From: Limnoperna fortunei
Lineage: Eukaryota > Mollusca > Bivalvia > Mytilida > Modiolidae
Reading direction: 5' to 3'
DNA length: 64,000 bases
Assembly (NCBI GenBank): GCA_944474755.1
Contig: OX104112.1
Location: 68,930,433 to 68,994,432, forward strand
Under the pieces are notes generated by a model that was given only the letters and a program-made list of their open reading frames with translations, had not been told where the DNA came from and did not search any database. This document shows positions 12,738-24,809 of this stretch, piece by piece; the stretch's first letter is position 1, and each line of letters begins with the position of its first letter. Made by a program: the position numbers and the translations under genes.

Positions 12738-13012
12738 TACGGGGAAAAATTTGACTGGAAAAGTATGGAGTATCGGGCAGGGCGGAAACATAAGCTTTTT
12801 GTAGCGGTTACAGTTAGCCTACCTTTTTTCAAAATCTACAAAAGGGGTCTTTATCGTCCAGTGAGCGTGGCACCCTCCAAACACATTATCCACTATGGTC
12901 CGCGGCCAGGATTTTCGTATTTTTTCATGACAACCCGGTATCTGCAACACAGGGATGCGCTGGGCTGCTCTATGGGTCGAGCACTGGGATCCCTCCCATT
13001 ATGGTCAAAGTT
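12738..13012 (-). repeat. (AATC)n-family interspersed repeat, head part
   Basis: Contains GACTGGAAAAGTATGGAGTA, TTTTTGTAGCGGTTACAGTTAG, GGTCTTTATCGTCCAGTGAGCGTGG, ACACATTATCCACTATGGTCCGCGG and GGGATGCGCTGGGCTGCTC. The 85-codon frame that reads through it is a by-product of the repeat. Confidence 0.7.
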
Positions 13013-15500
13013 TAAACAATAGTCAATGGATGTATTGTATTGTGTGTCCTGTAATTCACTATTCCTAAACATTCTACTGCAAATTGATCATTGGGGTAAG
13101 AACACATTCAGAAACTGCGATGTACTCTTGTTTAAAAGGATCTTTATTTTTAACTAATGATCTTATTAAACTGTATAAAGTGTTGCTTAAACGATTAATT
13201 AGTGTCGTGGGTGTTAGATAGCTTCAGTGGCTACTTGCATTGAACCCATTTATCGGTTTATTGTTCTTTGTGACCATTTTTTATGCATTTTGTACATGTC
13301 TTTGGCGTTATTTAGTACCAATGTCAGGTTGCTATTTTAGATAAGAAGGGGAATTTGATCACAGTAGTAATATTGATCACGTGGGCCTTTTTTAAGCTAT
13401 GGAAATTACAGCTCTATTCATCACGATAAAGAACCCCGTTTTACATTTCGAAAAGCAAGCTGAATGTAGAAGCTATAAAGGGATAAATTCTTGAACACTA
13501 CCCATAACTCAATACGATTTATTGTTTGTTAACTTGTTTTCGTCAATATATGGAGATTGTTGGTCAAATGTATAAACTAATTCCAGATTGCTAAGTCATA
13601 ACCAACATGCGCTTGGTTTAAATAGAAAAAAAATTCTCCACTTGTCTTGAACTGAACTGTTTGCTTGTGCTGCGGAAGGAAGAAAAAAAACCTGCAAATG
13701 CGACTCGTTTGTACCAGACTACAGCTTTAGGCGAGAATGATGTCGCTTTCATGTGTTAAAAGTACTGTTTCCTATATTGATATCATTGACAACCATCTGT
13801 ATCTGTTGTTGCAAGACACTTTGCTGCAGTAAACGACTTTTTTATGAATGACAATTTTCATGTACATAAAGCGCGTATTGTTAAAAATTACACGACAGAA
13901 AACAATGTAAATACGACTATATAGCCGGCAGTACACAGATGATAATAATCAAATATGTTCAGTTACATTATAAGACAAAGTTACAAAACAGAAAAGAAGT
14001 CATCAATTCTTACGATGAACTGTAAGCGGAAGTTTGGCATATTTGGAAAATAACGGATTAAGATTTGATTCATAATCTGTATGATATTATCGCGTTTTCG
14101 GATATAGAAAGTCATTAAAATAAATAGTCATGAGACAATATTTAGGTATGGTTTTAAAAACTCAATTGACAAATAATAATGAAAGAATATAGTTTTCAAA
14201 ATTTCCATCGCCATCTTGAAAGTGATGAATTATTTTCATGGACTTTAGCTCTAAAATATTGCTCGCTGAGATTTAGCAACTTTTCTTGTTATATACAACC
14301 CAATAACCAGAGAGTATTGAAAGTAGCAAAGAAAACCGACCGAACAACAAGAGCCAAAAAACAAGGGACAGTTACATATCCGAATATAGACAAACACAAC
14401 ACAAAAACACAGAAAGAGAGTAACCCGAACATGTATGAACTAAGACCAACATAAAGTCTTAAGGACTGTCGGATGCAGCTCAAAATTGAGTGTTGACCTA
14501 AAAATTTAGCAACTGGCTAATATTATGACTAATAACATGTACTGAGAACTATAGGTGTTCAGCGTTCGGGTATGTGTTTTGTTTTGTTCAGTTTTTGTCC
14601 ATGGCTTCGATTCAGCGATTTGGTCTTTGAAATTTGATTGCCACTTTGGTAGTTCGTCGTTTATTTTAGAGCACAAGTTTTAAGCATACTTTTATGTAAT
14701 GTGTGTATCTGCAACAACCGAATTTTAGAAATGTTGTTAGTCTTTTATAACGAATAAAGTATCATGTGCAATAGAATAAAAAACATTACGAAATATTCTC
14801 AATCAAATACGAGACCTAGGCATTACGTGAGACCCCGCGACTAGGCATTTTAACCGGGTTTTCACTGGCTGATGTGGCAAAAGCGCGTGTTGGTCATTAA
14901 GGCACGTCAGATTTGTGCTCAAGCAGATGGGTAATCTTTATTTAAGTATCAATTTGCTCGCTAATCATAAGACGTTGTAGTTTGTTTTTAAGTTGAAGTA
15001 CGACTTACTATTCATAATTCCTAATTCAAATCTCACCTCCAGGTTTAGCTACTTATAAACGCAGTGAAAAAACTAATATTCTTTTGCTTGCTGTGGCGAC
15101 GGTACTGCTGAGTTGGGTCTGTGGACCCCTCACCCATCCTGCAGAGGGCCAGGTCAACAAAGGGAAGCAGAAACGGGCTACAGTTTCAGTACCATACAAA
15201 AAGCGAAATTATTTCAATGAACAGTAATAAAACAAATAGTCCAGAACGGGATAAGTTTCGGTGCGAGATAATCTTTAATGACTCGACATCATTTTCTATG
15301 TCTAAATAATCTTGATTCAACGCCTTTACATAATAGACTTACATGTAGAATAAAGTATCTAGTAACAAAATGTATTCTACAATGTCATGAACCTATAGAC
15401 AAAAAATAGGATTCAATTCTGAACTTTTCTTTGTCAAAATTTTAGTATCTAAAGTGAATCTAGATTGACATATTTTTAAGAAATTTGTTTTCAAGAGCAG
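13013..15500. other. No gene recognised
   Basis: AT-rich DNA. A frame near 14300-14454 covers a phrase (CATATCCGAATATAGACAAACACAACAC) also present in diverged form at 45730-45830. It is therefore an interspersed repeat rather than a gene. Nothing else could be supported. Confidence 0.5.
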
Positions 15501-15555
15501 GAGTTGGAACCCATTATGTGCATTCATGTAAGGTTAATGTCTTTAATGTTTGTTT

Positions 15556-15812
15556 TAAAAATATTGTTTAACGCCACTTTCAGTAATTTTTCAGTTATGT
15601 CATGGCGTCCAGTTTTTATTGGGGAGGAAACCGGAGTACCGGGAGAAAACCCTGACCTTCGGTTGGAAAACTGGCAGTACTTATCAATTAAGATTGGAGT
15701 CAAGTACACCCTGCCCGCAGTGAGATTCGAACCCGCAACCTCAGTGTTGACAGACCACGTGATCAATAGTAGACGAACTACCTTAACCACTCAGCCACCA
15801 AGGTCCCCCGTA
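15556..15812 (-). mobile_element. tRNA-derived SINE, best-preserved copy
   Basis: Read on the minus strand, the head begins GGTGGCTGAGTGGTTAAGG, a match to a polymerase III A box (TGGCTGAGTGG, 15788-15798). It is followed by a B box (GGTTCGAATCT, 15723-15733). The pairing resembles class II (Ser/Leu-like) tRNAs. After the head come a conserved central domain (GGTTTTCTCCCGGTACTCCGG) and the tail CAATAAAAACTGGACGCC ... GGCGTTAAACAATAT. Bivalve SINEs with conserved central domains of this kind are known; I cannot say which named family it is. Confidence 0.85.
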
Positions 15813-16167
15813 ACATGTCTGACCGACATTTCCTGAACGCTTATTCCAAATGGTTCTTCCTATGTTGACATGTTGCTTTACTAGTCGAAGTTTACTTTAC
15901 TTGACTTTTTTAGAATTTATTACTATTTTGCATAATAAAAGTAAAGATCGTGTAACAACAACACTAATATGTTTACGGTTATTGAAACCGAGGTAAAAAA
16001 TGAAAACAAGACCGGGATTACCGTAACAGTTGAAATATTTTGAAGAAAACATGTTTTTACTGAAAGATACCAGTGTTCATTACTAATACGCAGGTTTTGA
16101 CTTAAATATACACTGCTTATAATAAAAAACTTGAAACTAAAAGAACCATATATGTTGAAAGTTAGTA

Positions 16168-17680
16168 TACCTACCTTGTTTGAAGGTTTTCAAATAATCT
16201 ATTTCTAATATTAGCATATTTCGAACATTCAAAGAATGAATTATTTGAATCTTCGCGGTCGGATCCACAGAGACACGATAGATCAGATATAATATTTACC
16301 CTGTATAGGTCATAATTTAATATTGATGCTGAACATCTTAATTGGGTTAAAACAATGTTAAAGTTTTTGCTGACCATATTCATACTGCTTTGGAAGTCTT
16401 TTATGTGGGTTCAAGATCTTTAATTAAGATTTAACCTTAAAAATTGAGTTAACATTACGGATTGATGATACATGTAGATCTAAACGGTTCCACTGTCGTA
16501 TAGTTGATGGAATGAAGGAATCTTCACTCAGGGATAGTCTACAGAACGGAGTACTCCGGCTTCCTCCCCCAATAAAAACTGGACGCCATGATATAGCTGA
16601 AAAATTGTTGAAATTGGCGTTAAACACCATCAAACAAACAAACAAACAGAACGGAGTCATACTATTCTTACTATTACGCAAGAGATAAACTGTCGTGCTT
16701 TGTAATGTAGGCGGGATTAAGTTACAAAGATATGATGGTGCCGAGTCGTGCTGTATATTATATAACTTAATGCGTTTCCTGCGCTCATCCAAAGACTCCC
16801 ACCCGATTTTCAGTATAAATATTTATTGCATTGGTAAAAATTGGTAGGCGCGTGACAATTAGAGCAGCATCAAGCTGTAATTGTTCAAGTTTATTGCAGT
16901 ACCCTATCCCCGTGTTATCCTAAACTTCACGGGCAAATTCAAAAAGTGGTCTTTTAAAGACTACTTATCTGGTGGCATTATATTTGAAAATAACAGGATT
17001 AAAGTTTTTTCGGGATTAAATGACATTTACCATTTTATGACCATTGGTTTAGCTCTTTCAAATCGTGATCAATAACAGCATGAATCGGCGAAGGATCACG
17101 GATGGAATTGCTAAACGTGTTATCAATAAACAATCGACATAGGAAAACAAGATTTACAGCTATATCATTGATATATATGATAAATAATAAAGGACCTAAC
17201 ACCGACCTGCGCATCGTCAGCATACACATTAAAAAGCTTGGATGATGATTGTTTGATTACTACTCTATGTTGCTTATTATTCAAGTAGAATTAAATCATT
17301 TTAATAAATTTTAATTTAGTTCATATGATTTCATTTTATGTAATAAACCTTTATGCCAAACTTTATCGAAAGCATTGGAAAAATCGCAGAAAGCAAAACA
17401 ATTTAGTTCCTTCTTGTCCGTCCAGTGAATTTAAAAATACAGTTGTATATTTCTAGAAGCTGGTGAACTGTTGAACAATTGGGAAGAAAGCCAGACTGGT
17501 ATTGATATATTAGATTTTATCATTGCATATGGTACAAAATAACACGGTCGATGACCTTGCGGACGCAGCTATATTGGTCTATAATTATACGGTATTGAAC
17601 TGTCACCCTATTGGAATATTGCAATAACATTCGCAATCTTCCAACCAGATGGGTATTTGCATTGATGTAGAGATATATTT
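16168..17680 (-). mobile_element. LINE (non-LTR retrotransposon) relic, RT and C-terminal part
   Basis: Minus-strand translation gives, in order, pieces of one non-LTR polyprotein across shifting frames: PSGWKIANVIAIF; NYRPI; FCDFSNAFDKVWHKGLLHKM (RT block with the catalytic Asp region); SVLGPLLFIIYINDI; and RLFIDNT where RT has F/YADDT. Next come MSFNPEKTLILLFSN, then GWESLDERRKRIKL and LCNLIPP, FIPSTIRQWNRLDL, and a terminal Cys-containing domain (LTQLRCSASILNYDLYRVNI ... CLCGSDRED). The catalytic ADD is IDN and there are stops, so it is dead. The 5' half continues at 20762-21005 beyond a 3.1 kb insertion. It is broadly CR1/Jockey-type; the clade was not determined. Confidence 0.88.
16541..16657 (+). 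mobile_element. 5'-truncated SINE nested in the LINE, with target duplication
   Basis: ACAGAACGGAGT occurs at 16541-16552 and again at 16646-16657. Between them is about 93 bases of the SINE family: ACTCCGGCTTCCTCCCCCAA, AAAACTGGACGCCATGATAT, GGCGTTAAACACCATC, and an (AAAC)n tail. The tRNA head is missing, as in a 5'-truncated insertion by target-primed reverse transcription. It interrupts the LINE C-terminal frame between codons for ...SMTPF and CRLSLSED.... Confidence 0.88.
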
Positions 17681-19542
17681 AAGGTCTTTCCCCTTTCCAA
17701 GGGAAAGACCTTACTGTATTTCGTATGATTATAATTTTTTTTTCTTCTGCCACATATGTCAAAAAAGTGTCTTGACATATCGCTTTGAAACTTGGCACAT
17801 TTAACCGACACTAGCTGGGCTCGAACTGAGTCACCCTGCGAAACCGAGCTATTTTTAGAAACGGAGTTATCTCCCCAAACACTGTTTACCCTTGTTTTCA
17901 ATTAAACTTTTAAACCGTAACCGATATCAAAATTCTTAGGTGTGGAAATTGTCACCTGACTCCTGACAATGATTAATCACGCAAAAAAATTTTTTCCGAT
18001 CAACTTCCTGTTTACGCGATTTTCACGCGAAGTTTGTCGAAAATGTCAAAGTTGTTCGATTTCCACAAAAATTGGTTTCCAAGTAGATATGAGGGGCCTA
18101 ATTACATCTATCGGATCCAAATTTTTTTTCGGTCCACCATTTTCAAAATGGCCGCCATTGAAATTTTGTTTTCAATATAACTCAAAAACAATACAAAATT
18201 GAAGCAGACAATATATGAGAAAAATGTTCCTCTCGTTGAGATCTATATTTGATATACAGGGTCGAAAACTGTGCGACAAACCGTTTTCGAGGTTATGGCC
18301 CTTGACAGGTTTCGGCTAAATTTTGTTTTCAATATAACTCAAAAACCATACAAAATTGAAGCAGACAATATATGAGAAAAATGTTCCTCTCATTGAGATC
18401 TACATTTGATATGATGGTCCAAAACAGTGCGACAAACCGTTTTCGAGGTTATGGCCCTTGACAGGTTTCGGCTAAATTTTGTTTTCAATATAACTCAAAA
18501 ACCATAAAAAATTAAAGCAGACAATATATGAGAAAAATGTTCCTCTCATTGTGATCTACATTTGATATAAGGGTCCAAAACTGTGCGCCAAACCGTTTTC
18601 GAGGTTCTGGCCCTTGACAGGTTTCTGCTAAATTTTGTTTTCAATATAACTCAAAAACCATAAAAAATTGAAGCAGACAAAATATGAGAAAAATGTTCCT
18701 CTCATTGAGATCTACATTTGATATAAAGGTTCGACAACTGTGCGACAAACCGTTTTCGAGGTTATGGCCCTTCACAGGTTTCGGCTAAATTTTGTTTTCA
18801 ATATAACTCAAAAACCATACAAGATTGAAGCAGACAATATATGAGAAAAATGTTCCTCCCGTTGAGATCTACATTTGATATAAGGGTCCAAAACTGTGCA
18901 ACAAACCGTTTTCGAGGTTATGGCCCTTGACATGTTTCGGCTAAATTTTGTTTTTTCAATATAACTCAAAAAGCATAAAAAAATTGAAGCAGACAATATA
19001 TGAGAAAAATGTTCCTCTCATTGAGATCTACATTTGATATAATGGTCGAAAACTGTGTGACAAACCGTTTTCGAGTTATGGCCCTTGACACGTTTTGGCT
19101 AATCAGTTTTTGGCGAATAACTTTTAAACCGTCAGAGATAATATAGTAAACATATGGGTTTTTTGTGACCGTCATAACAAGCCCTTCGATTTAAGTACAA
19201 AGTCGAATTGTTATGGGCAGCCATTTTCAAAATGGCCGACACCGTAAAAAGTTTTTATGGTATAACACGTAAACCGTACAAATTTGAAGCAGACAATACT
19301 AGGGAAAAATCTTCGTCATATCGAAATGTACAAAAAATGTTTCAGGCACGAACCGGAAGTGACATTTTGTCCATAGCAACCGACTGAAAGTCCTTAGGAA
19401 CCATACATTTTCTCACTTGGGACCACTTGCTTGGTACACAAAAACCATAGCAACTGACTGTAAAGTCATTAGCAACCATATACCTAGACATAACACTAAC
19501 AAAATGCAAGGAAAGACCTCACATTTGTTCTCAGAACAAATG
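17681..19542. mobile_element. Satellite-bearing element, pearl/Helitron-like (putative)
   Basis: Lies between two halves of a LINE. One end is a 32-base hairpin (AAGGTCTTTCCC ... GGGAAAGACCTT, 17681-17712). The other end repeats GAAAGACCT and is followed by a 21-base palindrome (CATTTGTTCT C AGAACAAATG, 19522-19542). The core is an array of about 157-bp units. Bivalve 'pearl' elements, thought to be Helitron-related, have tandem repeats of about 160 bp at their core, which is why I suggest that class. No transposase is encoded, and the boundaries are inferred from the LINE break. Confidence 0.55.
18160..19100. repeat. 157-bp tandem satellite, six units
   Basis: Units start near 18168, 18324, 18480, 18637, 18794 and 18952, each with TTTTCAATATAACTCAAAAA. 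The order then is GAAGCAGACAATATATGAGA, TGTTCCTCTCATTGAGATC, CGACAAACCGTTTTCGAGG and GGCCCTTGACAGG. Units differ by only a few bases. Related half-units flank the array on both sides (17900-18160 and 19103-19330), including copies of CCATTTTCAAAATGGCCG. Confidence 0.92.
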
Positions 19543-19543
19543 C

Positions 19544-20757
19544 GTTTTAATAATTATTAGTATTTTTTTCGCGAGACAAGATTTATCAGCTCTATATCAG
19601 ATGAGCTCGTAGAGCGAATCTGATATAGACCTGATAATCCTTGTCGAGCGAAAAAAAAATACTAATAATTTTTTTTATCGGTAATTTCTCCATTTAAATA
19701 CAGCTTTTTTTATTTGTTTTCGTTTTTTCACATATTTGAGGTTATCTTGCTTTGTAATAGTGCCCTTTTTACGGCAAGAATCTGTGCACTACTTCTTTGG
19801 ACAATGTTTATTCGTAATGCGGTCTGTCATGCCATGATGTCACTCCTACTTCATTCGGACGGAGAAAATTTCAAATGAATCGAGAGGAAATGTCAATCTG
19901 AAACCAATTTCAGCGTTACGAAAAAGTTTAAAAAGGTAGGTTATCATGTTTGAAAACTATGTTTAATTTTCTTCAATGAAGAAAATGATTCTGATTATGA
20001 TTTATTTCACTGACCGGTTTGGTGTGCATGTCGTTTATGGTGCTACCGATCATACATATTTATAAATCAATCCATATTGATTCCGTACCACGTAAATTTT
20101 TATTGAAAATTTCTGCCTGTGTAACACCAAGTAGTTAAATGCCTGTAGTATAAAGGGCTATAGCCTATCAACTACGGTCACATACTCTTATGTTTCATTC
20201 AGCGATGTATACTAAATCCAAAACGAAGTGTACTGTTAAATATCCTGCATTTATTTCTCTAAAACCGATGATTCCTTATTAATGATAAACAGGTGTTTCA
20301 ACCAAATTAAACGACGTTAAAGCGAAACACTTTCAAGATCGATTCATCTCCAAAATTCGAGGAGTGTACTGCCATACAAAAAAGGGGGGAGGGGGGATAT
20401 TGTATTTACATTGTTCGTTATTCTTTTTTCAGGAGACTATACTCTCTAGATACTGATTGTGTGTTGCGTTTCATATTTTGTAACACTTCTTAGTGTCTGG
20501 ACAGGTCTGATTAATTGCTTCATAGATAGATGTGTTGGTTTTTTTTCGTGATGTTTGTTTTCCTTATTTTTATGAGCTTTGGTCAGTGATGAGCGATTGG
20601 TCAAAAAGTAAGGCAGATTCTTCCGCAATGTGTTCGCGCATGACAAAAGACCAACAGCTGATAATTTCTAGTAACACTAGTCGGTGTTCTACTGAACGTT
20701 GATACTAATTTTATTGGTAGTAAAGATCAAAGGAAATTGTAACAAATTACCGATAAT
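19544..20757. mobile_element. TIR element with subterminal hairpin (non-autonomous, putative)
   Basis: The left end TTTAATAATTATTAGTATTT faces the right end, whose complement reads TTTAATAATTATCGGTAATT. A second pair, TTTTTATCGGTAATTT at about 19672 and AAATTACCGATAATTATT at about 20740, is also inverted. A 120-base hairpin (19551-19670, arms of about 50 bases, loop 19601-19619) sits at the left end. No transposase is readable inside. The right edge coincides with resumption of the LINE, so this belongs to the same composite insertion. Confidence 0.5.
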
Positions 20758-20761
20758 TATT

Positions 20762-21005
20762 AAACCAAAATTGAATTGGAATTGCTACTTTTTCTGGACA
20801 AAGTTTTAACATTTTGTGGCTTACTATGTCTGGCCCTGTTGCTTTGTTGGGTTCTAGAATTTTATAATGTCAACAATTTCTTCTATACTGATGTAGTTGT
20901 ATATTTGTCCTGAGTTCAAAATCGGGAAGTGTTGAAATTTGACAGCTTTTTTTATTCAATAGGTCACATTTCTCGTCGTCCCCGTAGATTTAACATCTGG
21001 GGGTA
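20762..21005 (-). mobile_element. LINE relic, 5' continuation before RT
   Basis: Minus-strand frames read LPDFELRTNI and then LEPNKATGPDIVSHKMLKLC followed by PEKVAIPIQF. This is the 'DPNKATGPDgIs..mLK' stretch that precedes the RT domain in CR1/Jockey-type LINEs. It joins in order to PSGWKIANVIAIF at 17650, showing that both pieces were one element split by the intervening 3.1 kb. Confidence 0.8.
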
Positions 21006-22400
21006 TATTATAACATTATATTATTATATCATTGCCAATTCAGTCCATTGGATATTTTGTATTTTGTAGATATCTTCTCCATTAATTACCGTCTGACAAG
21101 TTATTGGAGTGGACATTTGGTTTTCAGAGAACAATTGAAATAGATATTCTTACTTATCTGTGCATTTACTTACCTTCAGTTCTCCAATTTAGAACAAAAC
21201 TCGGTTGTTTTCGACAACTATGAAATACTCAGGTCTGAAGGGTTACCTCCAATGAATTATATATGATGTTTGTGTCCCAAGCTTATTGATTTAAATATCT
21301 TAACTGTATGCTTATGCTATTGTATGATACATAATTACGTATAATAAACAACATACAATAACATAAGAATCTGCTAGTTGAATCAAATTAAAATAATACT
21401 TGTTATTATTTTACGTCTATCACAATTTTTAAAAGTAAAAAAAGAAAACAAAATGTGTTAAAGTGTCCTTTAAAACGAAAAAGAATTCCGGTATTATTTA
21501 TCCCTTTTCTTATGTTTTGACAAATTTTACCACTAGATATTAGAGTGAAGTAATATTCTGTATGTATACGCATAGATTGCTCACTGGCTCCTTTTAAATG
21601 TCTGGTAAACGACGGAATGATTTTAAACACTTCTACAATAGAGTAGTAATATTGACCATTTCGCAAAATTGTAACTTATCAAATAAAAATGGACAAGATG
21701 TTCTTTTTTGTTCATATTGTCAATTTGGCAAAAACATAAATTGAATTATGCTTGTTACTGGCCAATGCCAAGATTTTTCTTTGTGTAGTTTAAATTAATA
21801 CATGGAGAGAGATGCACTGAAGTGCAGTTTAATTTTCAATAAAACATTACGTAAGCAAAGATAATAACCACATTACATTTGTTATAACATTTGATTTTGT
21901 AATGTATTTACTGTACAAAAATCCATTAAACAGACGCTAGAATTATCATTATCTTCAATAATTAATCTTAATAACTGGCCATCATACCATTTCTAAAGAC
22001 AACATGCGATTATTCACAATGTATTCATGTCTGTGTCGTCCATATATTTAAACACCAGGTAAAGTGCAGTGTAAAATTTGATTTTATCGTGCTAGAAACT
22101 GCATTTATTTGCATGGTAGTATGGACAGCTTAATTTAAGGTCTTAGTTCGATTATGGTATATTCAAGTGTTGTATTAGGCCAAGCAATTTAAAAAGAAAT
22201 TGTAAAACGTTTTATTAATTCTTTTGTATTGTGTTTGCTATATGATTATTCGGTGTGGTTTCCTAAAAATTTGAATACATATATGAAGTTTAGTATTTCA
22301 GGAAGAGGAATATTACTATTTTAAAGAACAATGTAAAATCAATTTACGATTTCGAAAGAATAAAGTGCAATAAAATTAACCAAAGATCTCTGATTGCATT

Positions 22401-24279
22401 TCAAATGTTCTGAACTGCTGGTGCTACTGGAGCAGCTTCGACTGGTGTGTCCGCTGCGTATTGGTGGCTGTTAGAGCCGTAACTTGATCCATGGCTGTGA
22501 GAACCGTAATGTGATCGATGGCTGTGAGAACCGGAATGTGATCCATGACTGTGAGAACCGGAATGTCGTCCATAACTGTTAGAGCCAGAACTTGATCCGT
22601 GACTGTGAGAACTGGAAACTGATCCATAACTGTGAGAGCCGGAATATGATCCATAGCTGTGAGAACCGGAATCTGATCCAGAGCTGTGAGAGCCGGAATC
22701 GGATCCATAGCTGTGAGAGCCGGAATCGGATCCATAGCTGTGAGAACCGGAATCAGATCCATAGCTTCTGTGAGAGCCGGAATCGGATCCATAGCTGTGA
22801 GAACCGGAATGTGATCCATGACTTTGAGAACCGGAATGTTGTCCATATTTGTTAGAACCAGAACTTGATCCATGACTGCGAGAACTTAAATCTGATCCAT
22901 AGCTGTGAGAGCCGGAATCAGATCCATAGCTGCTGTGAGAGCCAGAATCGGATCCATAGCTGTGAGAACCGGAAACAGATCCATAGCTGTGAGAACCGGA
23001 ATCTGATCCATAGCTGTGAGAATCGGAATCTGATCTATAGCTGTGAGAACCGGAATCAGATCCATAACTGTGAGGACCAGAATTTGGTCCATATCCATTT
23101 CCGTGATGTCTCTTTCCATATCGTTTGAAGAAATTCATTGGCATAGAAATGTCGATATGCTGTCTTCCTACAAAGTAAGTAGAAAGATGTTTACCGTTGT
23201 ATTGCGTTCTACATATTTAAAACAACAATATCACCTGTATTTGATATTTATAGAGACAAAATTACATTAACATATTAAAAAAATTAAAATGAAATAGTAT
23301 TTCAATATAGTGTGTTTATTTTTGTTTTAAATTCTACATGCACAAAGTAATATATTACAAATACAAACACTTATTGATTGCAACTTTATTACCAACTCTT
23401 CTTATTCATATCATTTTATATAAATAGGTTACGTTGTCATATATTTATTGAAATATACCTCGATCGCTTGCACTACCGTAGCCATGGTTTCTCCTTTGGC
23501 CATCGCTGACATAATCTAATAGAAAAAGTATATAACAGCACAAATAATAAAGTATAATAGTAAAAAAAAATTTTAATTTTAAGTTGATAAATTAAGAAAC
23601 GGCTATGACGTGGGGATTTTCTGTTTTAAATTTGGTTAAGTTATTCATGTATACAATAGCGTTCGTCTGTGTCTAATCTGATCAAACCGCACAAACAAGT
23701 GAAAAAAAATGCTTTTCCTCTCTTGTTGTATACGCTATATGAAGAAAATCAACACTAGCCGTAAATACGTCCCTAGATCAAAATGATTTGCATAAAATTA
23801 TGAAGTACTAAATGACGAAGTAGCTACTAATGTAAACAATACAAAAATGAAATTTGTTTACATAGAAAGAAGCTTACCTCAACGACCTAATGCAATAGTG
23901 TTATCAACCAAAACCAAAACGACCTGTAAGTAAAATAAATTTGTGTATTACTATTATTTACCAAATATACGTCTGAATTTACAACAAACATATATGTCAA
24001 ATTAAGTAACCGGATTTGTATTATCTTTTTGAATTTAACGTAAGATTTTTAGTAAATAATGTTCCGACGCTACACCACCATCCAAAGTAACCACATTACC
24101 TAATGTATGAATGTTATCGGAAATGTAGGTAGAGATCCTTGTTTGGAGTAACTTATTTAAATGTTATATTTGTTGTTCCCAAAAATATCGACTGTCGTTG
24201 TCCTATTAATGTTTTTGAAAAGCTAAATATTACTTCAAAAACTTACGAATATTGCATCACAAGATAATATTCCTTTCAT
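22401..24279 (-). pseudogene. Gene A: secreted Ser/His/Tyr/Gly-rich repeat protein with nonsense codon
   Basis: Exons (minus) 24247-24279, 23878-23923, 23459-23515 and 22401-23167 join in phases 0, 1, 1 to 903 bases. This would be a 300-residue protein if exon 2 were open. Exon 1 gives MKGILSCDAIF and exon 2 VVLVLVDNTIALGR, then TGA where gene B has AGA. The stop falls one base before the donor, so normal splicing leaves only the signal peptide. Exon 3 (DYVSDGQRRNHGYGSASDR) and exon 4 are open. Exon 4 has GRQHIDISMPMNFFKRYGKR, then about 20 imperfect nine-residue repeats of GSHSYGSDS type and the tail HQYAADTPVEAAPVAPAV. An alternative donor nine bases upstream (TTAG then GTCGTT) would keep phase 1 and skip the stop. 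So this is either a fresh pseudogene, an allele or error, or a gene rescued by splicing. Confidence 0.75.
22600..23085 (-). repeat. 27-bp coding minisatellite in gene A
   Basis: Tandem 27-base units encoding GSHSYGSDS, with variants in which D, Y or S change. Some boundaries have an extra Ser codon (SHSSYGSD). The repeat leaves several other frames open on both strands (for example CENRNQIHS on the opposite strand). Those are mirror images of the repeat, not genes. Confidence 0.9.
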
Positions 24280-24809
24280 CTTTATTGTTCAATTTGAACG
24301 ATATCTGAAAAATATAAAAATCGTTTTTGTATCACAATGTAACAAGGAATTGGTGACGGTTCCGATGCTCGACTAATAGAGCCTCCCAGCTTGTTCTAAG
24401 TGACGGATAGTATATGTCATCTTTTGACAGCTTATGTTACGGGAAGCCTGTTCGCACATGGAAGATAGTGGCGTGTTTGGATAATGTCAAGCCTATTGCT
24501 CGGTATAATAAGTCCCCATATGTCGAAACGTCAAAATGTTTTATTTATTCCCATTCACTAGTTGATTTGTTTTTTTAACATTTTCCTGTCCTCAATGCAG
24601 CTAAGGATCTGCCTTATTTTAATCAAATAAACATATATATGCTCCAAACCAATTATGAACAACCAAAGTGTGTTCCATAGTAGCGAGTAGTGAGTAACAT
24701 GTTTGGAAAGTGCGGTTCACCTGAAAATCCTAAATCATGTATTATACAAATAGAGATATTCTACGTCAGTGTAAAAGAAACAAGGCGTTCGTAAATAATG
24801 TGTACTTAC

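Noticed and set aside
15504..15836. 110-codon frame with a plausible-looking protein
   Set aside because: It lies almost wholly in a tRNA-derived SINE.
22424..23128. Repetitive open frames in the other frames of gene A (MDQIPVLTAMD-type, CENRNQIHS-type); the same occur at 30724-31284
   Set aside because: They are frame-shifted and antisense readings of the 27-bp coding repeat. They lack the signal peptide and conserved flanks that the sense frame has.
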